NCBI GenBank assembly: GCA_905147135.1
Contig: LR990056.1
Span: 17,432,001 to 17,496,000, forward strand
Direction of reading: 5' to 3'
Source of the DNA: Blastobasis lacticolella
Taxonomy: Eukaryota; Arthropoda; Insecta; Lepidoptera; Blastobasidae
Length of the DNA stretch: 64,000 bases
Translations under genes and position numbers: made by a program
In this document: positions 21,470 through 29,998 of the stretch, piece by piece
How the letters are laid out: each line of letters begins with the position of its first letter
Position numbering within the stretch: the stretch's first letter is position 1
The notes under the pieces: model-generated
Database searches by the model: none
Seen by the model: the letters and a program-made list of their open reading frames with translations, nothing else
What the model was told of the DNA's origin: nothing

Positions 21470-21633
21470 CTTCTAACCCTGCGCTGCGCGCGCGCAGTGC
21501 ACTCGGTACCGGCGCGCGAATCAGGCGCCTCCGTTCTCGGCGCGTTCTAAGTTTGAAATTTGAATTCGGATCCGCTGATTGGTTGATAGGCTTATTGTTC
21601 TGTGCTTGTGCCGATCGAGACGCTGTTTTAAAG
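21470..21633 (+). promoter_or_regulatory. Candidate CpG-rich promoter with non-coding first exon
   Basis: An island rich in CG (CTGCGCTGCGCGCGCGCAGT, GGCGCGCGAATCAGGCGCC) is followed by TTTGAAATTTGAATTC, an inverted CCAAT box (ATTGG, 21578-21582) and then AAAG|GTATGT, a good splice donor at 21633/21634. There is no TATA box. This is an inference from composition and order of signals. No downstream exon was recognised in the window, and a decayed DNA transposon end is an alternative. Confidence 0.3.
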
Positions 21634-22435
21634 GTATGTTTTTGATTTTTTAGAGGAGTTTGTCAAAGGTTATGGTTTGTTCGATATTTAAAATTGGATT
21701 GTACCTAAGTAAATGTTGTAGGTTGAATTTCATTTAGAGATTTGTTTTATTAAGGTTTTTATTGCGAGTCTTCTAAGATTCAGTTAGATGTTTAGTTTTA
21801 GATATATTATTACTATTTTAGCCGTGACTGAACTACAGGGCAGTTATATTTTGTGTATAGCTCATAATTTTTTATTTATTTAATTTACTCGTTTATGAAT
21901 AAAACTATACTTTCTTTTGGTACTTTGCGTAATAAATCTAAGTATTAACAATGAAGTGGTTAATAATTTGACTAGTGCATTCTTGATGGAACTCCATTAT
22001 ATGATAGACTTTAAACACTTTATTAACACACGTTTCACTACTATATCAAAACTTACAATTAAATATTATATTTCAAAACTCAACATACATAAATTATCTT
22101 TAAAACTCTATAATCTATATTGAATAGGAGTATTCGACCTCGATGCTAGAGAACACCAAAACTTTCAACGTAATAGTTAAATTAACAACCTTTTTGTCCG
22201 TAGCTATTCTATTACTCGCATAGACTACTTGGAACCATTCTACTACTAACCTATTATTAGGTTATGACCTATTATTATGGTATAGATTACTTACGAAGTA
22301 TCTTTCGAACCTATTCGGTGCTGTAGCCGTACAGCTAAAGTGCATCGATAGTATAACTTCAGCCACAATATTGTACAAAGGCAGACTTAAAGCTTTGTAG
22401 CTTTCTCTACCAGTCTACCTAAATAAAGTAACAGC
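21634..22435. other. AT-rich unassigned stretch
   Basis: No repeat shared with the window and no gene. If the first exon above is real this would be intron. Confidence 0.35.
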
Positions 22436-22574
22436 GGCCCATGTGGTCCTGGAGTGTGAGGGACTAAAGGACCACAGGGTAAAAGTCAAATTAGGAACGG
22501 GGTCCCTCCGAAAGATCTGCGAGCGTCCGAAGAGACTGCTGGACTTCTGGAGGGAGCTGGGCTGGCTAAATTAG
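22436..22574 (+). pseudogene. LINE C-terminal fragment (R1/I-like)
   Basis: An uninterrupted frame reads TAAHVVLECEGLKDHRV and ends RLLDFWRELGWLN before a stop. The His..Cys pair and the FWRELGWL ending are typical of C-termini of R1/I-group LINEs. Only the tail remains. Confidence 0.6.
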
Positions 22575-22795
22575 CATGCCTTAACTACGTACAAGGGACC
22601 AAGTTTGAGTTCAAGTGCGGAAAAAAGGAGCCCATTAACATAAACCTAAACCAAATAAACTAACAAATAATATTACGATAATACCGAAAACATTAACTAA
22701 TAATATTACAGACATAAGTATGACATTCTAGAAACAGTATCTGGCTACGGTGAATATAAGTAATTACCTAATTAATTATCTACAACTTATTGCAT

Positions 22796-22960
22796 GTAGT
22801 CCAACACATGCCCCTTATGTCGTGGAAATTGTACCTATCCGCACGAGCCGCTTTGGTTCAACCATTGAATTTACAAGTTGCCTGCGAGTGCGTCCCCTGA
22901 TCATTATAACCTGGATGTTGGCCACATCGTCATTCGGGCGCGTTTCGGTGAAGTCGCAAT
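22796..22960 (+). mobile_element. CR1/Jockey-type LINE 3' fragment
   Basis: Matches pieces of the 35-39 kb LINE end in order (CTTATGTCGTGGA, ATCCGCACGAGCCGCTTTGG, TTGCCTGCGAGTG, TGATCATTATAACCTGGATG) with deletions. Confidence 0.6.
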
Positions 22961-22980
22961 AAATATAGTTATTGTTATAT

Positions 22981-23240
22981 TCATCATCACAGCCCGTAAC
23001 AGTCCACTGCAGGACTTAGGGCCTCTCCCACGAAAGGGGAGGTTATTGCCATAATCTCCACGCTTGGCAGGCGGGTTGGAGATCGCAGTGTTTAAATATA
23101 ATAATGGAAAATGCTGCAGCCCATTTTTCAGACTACGGAGACTTTTGATCTTTTGCCTCGAAAACATTAGTCGCCTTGTACGACACCTATGAGCGTAAGG
23201 GGTTGGTGCTATTCTACTCTGCCGGACACCACACGGCCAG
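22981..23240 (+). mobile_element. SINE-C copy, well preserved
   Basis: From TCATCATCACAGCCCGTAAC through GGCCTCTCCCACGAAAGGGG to CGGACACCACACGGCCAG. It is the best reference copy of the family in the window. Confidence 0.8.
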
Positions 23241-23664
23241 TTGACAACTGCACGGCACATTGTTATATTATAAGTATTCAAATATATATCTTTTATTAGT
23301 ACTTATTACTATGCAGCTTAAACAAACACACCTCGAGTACCAAACGGAAAATTTGCCCTGTCAATCTGTTCATGCAAATATTCGACGGAAGGCTTTCAAA
23401 TTACTGCACCTAAAGACAATTGATTCTGAACAAAGACTTAATGCTCCATCCGCAATTTCTGCGTAAGGTTTTTACAATCCAACCCATTGTTAATGTTAGA
23501 GCTAGGTAGTATCTTGGATTGGCTCGTTGCATCTTTATCACATGCATGGTAAGGCAATTGTGGGATTTAGAAAGGTCAAAAGATTCGCTGCTGGTGGTAT
23601 AATTTGTAATATGTTTTTTATATTTCGTTTGTACGTAAATAATAATCATAAATTAGCTTTTACA
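23241..23664. other. Unassigned, no gene
   Basis: Nothing recognised; open frames are short and without motifs. Confidence 0.35.
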
Positions 23665-23872
23665 ATTCACATCTAGCCCCAAAGTTAGCATATCTTGTGT
23701 TGTGGGTGATAGAAAACTACTTATAATATTTTTAAATTTTTACATGCGGCTCCCAGACCCGTAACAGAAATTAAAATTCATCCTTTAAATACCTGCCTGG
23801 CCGAGAACCGAGCCCGGGACCTCTGCGTGGCAGACCGACATGTAAACCAACTGAACCACTCAGGTCGTAAGT
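23665..23872 (-). mobile_element. SINE-A, diverged
   Basis: The complete order of parts is present, but the head has an extra base (CCAACTGAACCACTCAGG on plus) and the end motif has lost its GCGC. This is an older copy or a subfamily also seen at 52556-52840 and 54030-54082. Confidence 0.75.
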
Positions 23873-25071
23873 GGCGGTCAACTGTCCAGCGACAAAATAT
23901 ACCACAAATATAGTGTTCTTACAACAATGAAATAGAGCGCCAGAAATAGAGATTGGCAGGAGACATAGCTAGAATGGATTACATTTGAGCGGAGACCCCG
24001 TACTTATCATCTATCTGCCCTTATTCCACAAGCTGGGATAAGGGCAGCAGCAGAGTACATAAAATACCACAAAATATATCTTTCTTCCACATCCATAATG
24101 GCTGATTTCTCATTTGCCCTTGAAACTGTCGCCATCAGCACTGACCACACTCAAAATACAACATTCCCACATTGTAAATTCAGATCTCATTAAAATTCGC
24201 GTGTACGCTTGGAACTATGCAAATCGCCTCACAAGTACAGTCAACAACATAGCGAAATAGCAAATACAGTATAAGATGGCCTAGCGTCTCTATAGACGCG
24301 CATAGCAATTTTAGCTCCCTTTATACTAGATTTAAAATGCTCTTTTCTAAACACGCGACTCTGTATTTGACACCTCCACAATGGATGCATCGCAATGGTT
24401 GCGTAAGAAATGCTAACGGAATGAGCGGCGACGGGTTGTCTGCGGAGACTGTGGCTGGGTCTGCGCGGTTTAGTATGAAGAGGCGCGGAGTATCTATAAT
24501 ATGTACAATTTAAGAAAGGCTCAGTAAGGTTTAGCAGGCGACCACTTATCACAATTTAAAAGAAGAACTGTAACCTTGATTGAATAATTAATCATCCATG
24601 GACATAATGCTTCAGCTATGATATTTGCGGTGTCCTGTATGACCTTTAATACTTTTGGACTTACTAGATCTACTTTCCAAAATTTTACCTACTTACCAAG
24701 AAATACTCATATCCGTCTGGTTTATCATTACTGAGAAATTGAGTGCAATCTAAAATATTAAATATTTCACTTAATACTTTAGTGCTTATGTATAGTGCAT
24801 TTTTATGGTAATTTTTCTCTTCTTCTTTCATTGTAAATACACTTTCTTCTCTATTTTAAAAATATCGTTTTTTTTATATTTACTTCACTTTATGAATCAT
24901 CACAGCTACACGTAATACTTCTTGCATACTAGCCAACACACCTATATTGGCTGCGGCCGCTAATAAAACTGGCTGCACTGAAATAGATGTGGTTTGCACC
25001 TTAATACGCAATCTAGACGGTAAATTTCGCAGCTCCTTAGTCTAGTTACATAATGCTTTCACGTTTGAAGA
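23873..25071. other. Unassigned, about 1.2 kb
   Basis: 24261-24330 is a dispersed repeat shared with 8551-8620. The minus-strand open frame over 24241-24552 spans this repeat and has no recognisable domain, so it is not called. Confidence 0.4.
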
Positions 25072-25264
25072 CCCAGGATCCGCTTGACCATGATCCATGA
25101 TTCGCCAGACCAGATAATACCAGAAGTGCGACTGTACATTAGTTGAACACTATCCGAGGTCGGATGACAGTCGCTCCACCGTAATTACGAGTACCTCATG
25201 GACAAGGCGGATTCCGGACCCTGGCGCGCGAGAGTACAACCGGGACATTAACGCCAAGATGAAC
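25072..25264. mobile_element. SINE-B pieces in inverted arrangement
   Basis: 25072-25131 reads as the minus-strand body (GGATCCGCTTGACCATGATC). 25132-25264 reads as plus-strand body (TACATTAGTTGAACACTATC, ATGACAGTCGCTCCACCG). The two halves could pair as a foldback. Confidence 0.65.
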
Positions 25265-25555
25265 AGTGTAGGTGCTAGGAGTTTGCTTTCCGAATTATGA
25301 AAGCAGAGAGATACCACTAGAATGATAATGACAACTGCAGATATCAATATAGAGTGTAAACAAGTTACAGTTGGTGTAGCACACTTTTAAATTTCTTGTT
25401 TACATGTTTAGACTTCCGCAACCGTAAATAGCATACAATTTTATTGAGCTCTCGCAATTTCCGTCTTCGATTCCGATTTATCGAAAACGATAACACATAT
25501 GTTCTTAAATTTAAAACATACATATTAATTGGATAGTCAATAGTCAATCAGTGGG

Positions 25556-25655
25556 TGATGCCCCTGGTATTGCTAACGTCCCTAGGCTGCGGTGACTGCT
25601 TACCATCAGGCAGGCCGCAAGCTTGTTTGTCACCAAAGTGGTATAAAAAAAAACG
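25556..25655 (+). mobile_element. LINE 3' tail, family F
   Basis: GATGCCCCTGGTATTGC, GGTGACTGCTTACCATCAGG and AGTGGTATAAAAAAAAA. The same tail is at 39743-39852. The A-run end and TACCATCAGG word mark a LINE 3' end. Confidence 0.65.
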
Positions 25656-25917
25656 ATGTATTTATTGTATTCATATCGATGTGGGTATGGCAAAATATAT
25701 TTAGATACCATCTAAAGTATCACAAACTTACGTGAACCGGTGACGGAATCGCTGTTGTTGACAACCAAGTGTGATTTCAAAATGGCAACACTTAGTTCCA
25801 GTTTTGGCCACCGAGTCAGAGTAATTGTCGAATTAGACGAGCCCAAGCTCGATAGGTTATATCAAGCGTAGTATAGGAGTGCCTATGAACGGCCTCATTA
25901 TCAGAGCTTGGACACCA
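25656..25917. other. Unassigned with one dispersed repeat
   Basis: 25741-25832 matches 50073-50178, sharing GGCRACACTTAGTTCCAGTT followed by TTGGCCAC. The family is unknown. Confidence 0.5.
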
Positions 25918-26149
25918 CATCATCACAGCCCATATCAGTCCACTCCCTCGAAAGGGGAGCTTATTGCCATAATCTCCACGCTCGGCAGGCGGGTTGGAGA
26001 TAAATATAAAAATGGAAAACGCTGCTGCCCATTTTTCAGTCTATAGAGACTCTAGATCTTTTGCCTCGAAAACATTAATAGTCGCCTTATACGATACCCA
26101 TGAGTGTAAGGGGTTGGTGCTGTTCTACTCTGCCGAACACCACACAAGC
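25918..26149 (+). mobile_element. SINE-C copy
   Basis: From CATCATCACAGCCCATATCA to GAACACCACACAAGC. The CAGGACTTAGGGCC segment is deleted. Confidence 0.7.
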
Positions 26150-26608
26150 TTAAAATTTTTGGCAACACATAACAAATGAGTACCAAGACAGTGTGTGTTT
26201 AGAAGTCTCTATAGCCACCTTCCATGTCCATTATCAGATTGTACTGTTACCGAAAATTTCAGCTCAATCAAAAATCGATAGTATAAAAAAAGTAATCCCA
26301 ATTTAGCCTGCAAGATTCAGGGACCTGCACTTAGCAAAGATTTGACACAAACTTGAAAGACTGTACTGATATTGCGCCAGGAACGACCACACGAAACTTT
26401 GCAACCCGCACGCGTCTGTCATTCAATTTTGTACGGAACATAACATGTTATTGGTAAACATTCGGCAACTACAAAACTATCAAATAACGTGTGTCAGGTG
26501 ATAGAAGTATCATGCAACGTGCCATTATATGCCCTAAAGCTATAATGTTACTGTGAACTCGATATTTTTCCATAACATGAATCTTGCCCAAGGCCATTGT
26601 GACACAAC
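26150..26608. other. Unassigned, no gene
   Basis: No repeat or coding motif recognised. Confidence 0.35.
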
Positions 26609-27514
26609 TTGGCAAATTATAACGCATTCTCTAAACCTCTCTTTTATCGCTACTCCATCTTCCTTTCCAAGTTCTTGAGTTGGGACCGCGACTCGGCAAG
26701 CCATCCAGCTGCAGTAAAGGAAGTGCGTTTTTGCAAGCCGGACGAATTGCTGAGTGATGCTAAGGTGGACAAAGTAAATCAATTCTTAAACATTATGAAT
26801 TTAAATCAATTTATTACTACACCGACGCACTTCACAGATCATAGTAGTACATTGATAGATTTTATAATAAGCAATATCACGTTAAATAACATCTTTGTTA
26901 ATCATATACCCAGTCTTGGCGGTCACGCGTTTATAGGGGCTGAGTTGAACGTACAAAAGCCTAAGTCGCCGCCAATATGGATCAAAACTAGGAGCTTAAA
27001 ATCTGTAGACCATGATTTAGTTGATTATCTTGTTGCGGCCACTGACTGGGAATATGTTAGTACACTGAGTAATGTGAATGATATGGTGAACTGCTTTAAC
27101 TCGATGGTCTTCATTTTGTTTGACCTACTCGCTCCGCACAGGCGAGTTTTAATTAAGGAACGTTCTTTCCCATGGATTACCCCTACTATCAGAAAGATGA
27201 TGAAGTTGAGGAACGAAGCTCACAGTAAAAGTAATCTGGGAGGGGCACATAGGGATAACTATAAAGTACTAAAAAGATACGTTAATTCGGCATTATACAA
27301 CGAAAAAACATCTTACTTCAACTCTACCGTTAATCTACACTCGACAAATAGTAAAACTCTATGGAAAAATATAAAACAAATTAAGAACGGTCTATACTTA
27401 AGACAGAACACTTTATGTGACTGCCTTGAGGCTAAGTCAGGCTGCCTGGAAAATAAGTTGCTCGCTAAAAAATTCAGTGAGATTTCACGCCTGCCCTTAT
27501 CACTGGCATATTAG
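26609..27514 (+). pseudogene. LINE endonuclease C-terminus plus linker, isolated fragment
   Basis: Open for 301 codons. From about residue 45 it resembles the C-terminal half of an APE-type endonuclease of a CR1/Jockey-group LINE. There is a helix-like KVDKVNQFLNIMNL, then TPTHFTDHSSTLIDFIISN (residues 71-89), then GGHAFI where the family usually has an SDH triad. The endonuclease-RT linker follows (SFPWITPTIRKMMKLR, YFNSTVNLHSTNSKTLWKNI). The first 40 or so residues look unrelated and the start codon is not meaningful. No reverse transcriptase follows: the frame closes at 27514. The Asp of SDH appears replaced, so the fragment is inactive as well as truncated. It stays open over 0.9 kb, suggesting fairly recent origin. 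Confidence 0.65.
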
Positions 27515-27660
27515 ACTTTAGAGCTTTTATAAGACAGATCTCTCTCGCTTCTTCCACGTTCATAAACCTTTTCATACATGAACGCCGGTTTAGGGTACCT
27601 ACTCTTGACCTGACTTTATCTAATTAAAAAACTCCAGACTCCACCTGGTGGGGATTATAA

Positions 27661-28099
27661 TCTTGGCGTTAATGTCCGGTTGTGCTCTCGCGAACGAGAG
27701 CCCGGGGTCCACCGAGAGCATGATCCAGTATTTGGCAAATCAGATAATTACAATGGAGCGGCTGCCGTCTGACCTTCGTGACCCTGCTACCAGGTTCACT
27801 TGACCAGATTGGATCATGGTTACACATTCAGTCGCCTCAATGTGCAGGTTTCATCACGATGTTTTCCCTCACCGTAGGAATGCTCTTACGGTGGAGGGGC
27901 AGTTACCACTCAACTAATATACCTAAGTAATACATAATAAGTAATACATACATACCTAATATATACATAAGTCAGATAAGAGTCATTTTTACATGGTCGT
28001 AGTGGGAATGGTTGGTGGGTAGGGGTGGCTGGATGGATTTGAACCCGATAAATCTCGCATATAAGTCGGATACCTCAACCACTCGGTCACCGACGCTCC
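27661..28099 (-). mobile_element. SINE-B with internal tandem rearrangement
   Basis: From TCTTGGCGTTAATGTCC to ACTCGGTCACCGACGCTCC. The TCACCGTAAGAGCAT segment is followed by an inverted-looking GCTCTTACGGTGGAGGG and by AATACATA repeats, making this copy longer than others. It ends 84 bp before the errantivirus LTR. Confidence 0.75.
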
Positions 28100-28183
28100 A
28101 ATTGGGGATTATTTGACTATTTTTCTTATTTCTTTATTGTATTCTTGCTTTGGTCTCATCCACTCAGTTTGGACGCTTGCGCG

Positions 28184-28404
28184 TGTTAAGGTTGAGCACC
28201 CCTTCAAACTATCATTTGTCAGCACCAAATCATCATAATCAACGAACATCGTAAGCTATATTATATTGTCAACACTGCACTAATTTAGGTATAAATAACA
28301 CTGTATTTTAGATTTAAGTTAGTATTGTTTTAATAAACCAAGTATAACCTCTGCCTGATTAATAAATTATTTTTATTAATTACTTCGCCGCCCCCAACTT
28401 AATT
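28184..28404 (+). repeat. 5' LTR
   Basis: Begins TGTTAAGG and ends CCAACTTAATT immediately before the PBS. From 28287 to its end it is identical by eye to 34505-34622. The start is set by the CGCG target duplication; an alternative start at AGTTTGG (28166) lacks a matching duplication. Confidence 0.75.
28290..28337 (+). promoter_or_regulatory. LTR promoter and polyadenylation signal
   Basis: TATAAATA at 28290-28297, a TTAGT initiator-like sequence about 30 bp downstream (28319-28323), and AATAAA at 28332-28337. This is the expected U3/R arrangement of a compact insect LTR. The same signals recur in the 3' LTR remnant. Confidence 0.6.
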
Positions 28405-28421
28405 GGCGCAGTCGGTAGGAT
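28404..28421 (+). other. Primer binding site, tRNA-Ser type
   Basis: TGGCGCAGTCGGTAGGAT begins at the last base of the LTR and is complementary to the 3' end of insect tRNA-Ser including CCA. This is the primer used by the 17.6/297 branch, whereas gypsy itself uses tRNA-Lys. Confidence 0.8.
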
Positions 28422-28529
28422 TTCAACAGTTGAATACATATTCATCGTCCGTTTCTACGGTTAAGTTGAATCCACCGAACAAATAAATACATTAAGAAGA
28501 GGCGAACGTAGTTCCTGAGTCAAGCAGCG

Positions 28530-28620
28530 ACGTCACAGGAACCAGAACCAGGACCAGGACCAGGACCAAGCAACGGACCAGGACCAGGCCAGGAGAAGAC
28601 CAGGACCAGAGGACACTTCG
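28530..28620 (+). repeat. (ACCAGG)n-like array in the retrotransposon leader
   Basis: GGACCAGGACCAGGACC-type hexamer repeats with interruptions, between PBS and gag. Confidence 0.75.
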
Positions 28621-28882
28621 GCAAACAAACAATATTCCGAAAGGACATGGGAGCGACGGGATTGTGAGTATACCTTTTCACCATTCCTTGTCTTTCCACA
28701 CTTCCTTCCGTTCATAATACCTATACGTGTTGTTAGGAATTAGCAAACGTCATAACATTTACGTGTAGGTAGGCTGTTATTTGAGAATCCACATTTTCTT
28801 GAATAACAAATTTAGTTTGGTATTTAGTAGTAGATATTAGAAGTCTTTAGTTTTTGATAGGTAATTTTTTTCATCGTTCAAG

Positions 28883-29998
28883 ATGGATAATATTGTGAGA
28901 GTACCCATGGAAATGGTCAAGATTATTCCAGAATTCAATGGGGACACTAGATTATTACCACTTTTCGTAAAGAAATGCGAATACATTCTAAACAGTTTTC
29001 AAGGGGGAAACCTACAAAATGAGTACTTATTTCATGTCATAACTAGTAGGCTCTCGGGGGAAGCAGCTAAACTAGTTGGGGAACGAGAAAGCATTGACAC
29101 ATGGGATGAGTTGAAACGGTTATTGGGCCAAAACTTCGGTGATCCAAGGTCCGAAGATTGTTTGGCTATGGAATTAGAAGCATTAAAACGGAATAGAAAC
29201 GAAAGTTATTGCGATCTTTGCCATAGAATCCAACATTTGAGAAGTATATTATTCGCGAAAATTAACGAAACCATCAATGATGTGAATTTACGCCAAGCGA
29301 AACACCACATTTACGATCATATGTCGCTGAATGTTTTTCTGTTTAATTTGCCGGCTTACTTAGTTAGGCTAGTACGCTTGCGAAATGTCACTACCCTGGA
29401 GGATGCTTTGAAAGTGGTATTGGAGGAACAAAACTTCCAAACAGTATACGATGCGAAGAACGGTCCGCGAATTAATTCAAATAGGAATGGCTTCAATAAC
29501 AGTTCAAGTAGCAATCAACCAGTAAGGTCAAATCAGTCCGCCCAATATAACCCTCCACGGTACGACAATTCACAACGAGTATCAGGTGCACCAAATAATG
29601 CATTTAATTACATGCAAAACAGTGCGCAGAACTCGCCAAACAATTCATTCCAATTTAGAAATAATAGACAGCAGCAGGCTAATAATAGATTAAATGAAAA
29701 CACTTTTAATAATTCGCCGCGTGTTAATAGGTCAGCACCGCCACCGGTGCAAGCACAGCGTCAGCACTTTGCGGACAATGCACCGAGGCAATATTATGCG
29801 TCACCTATACCGTCGGGGTCGAATACCGATGTTACGATGCGCACAGCGAGTTCTAGACGTGTTAATTACACAGAAAATAATAACGATTTACAACCGTGTA
29901 ACTCACAACAATGTACGGAAGACAGTCAAAATTCTGTCTCGTATAGTGAACCGGTGGAAAATTTTTATATGGGAGCCTCGGGGATAGGGAACGTATAA
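28883..29998 (+). CDS. gag (errantivirus-type)
   Basis: A 371-codon frame starting at an ATG with AAGATGG context in the expected place after the leader. Residues 10-180 are a capsid-like helical region (IPEFNGDTRLLPLFVKKCEY near the start, then TWDELKRLL). Residues about 190-310 are rich in Asn, Gln and Ser. No CCHC zinc knuckle is visible, as in this branch generally. Gag forms the particle core in the cytoplasm. The frame is intact and overlaps the pol frame by 48 bases (29950-29998). Confidence 0.85.
   Translation: MDNIVRVPMEMVKIIPEFNGDTRLLPLFVKKCEYILNSFQGGNLQNEYLFHVITSRLSGEAAKLVGERESIDTWDELKRLLGQNFGDPRSEDCLAMELEALKRNRNESYCDLCHRIQHLRSILFAKINETINDVNLRQAKHHIYDHMSLNVFLFNLPAYLVRLVRLRNVTTLEDALKVVLEEQNFQTVYDAKNGPRINSNRNGFNNSSSSNQPVRSNQSAQYNPPRYDNSQRVSGAPNNAFNYMQNSAQNSPNNSFQFRNNRQQQANNRLNENTFNNSPRVNRSAPPPVQAQRQHFADNAPRQYYASPIPSGSNTDVTMRTASSRRVNYTENNNDLQPCNSQQCTEDSQNSVSYSEPVENFYMGASGIGNV

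Noticed and set aside
24241..24552. Minus-strand gene of 103 codons
   Set aside because: It spans a dispersed repeat, has no recognisable domain, and lacks splice or promoter context.
28166..28404. LTR starting at AGTTTGG (28166)
   Set aside because: It would give flanks ACTC and CGCG, which do not match; the TGTTAAGG start gives matching CGCG on both sides.
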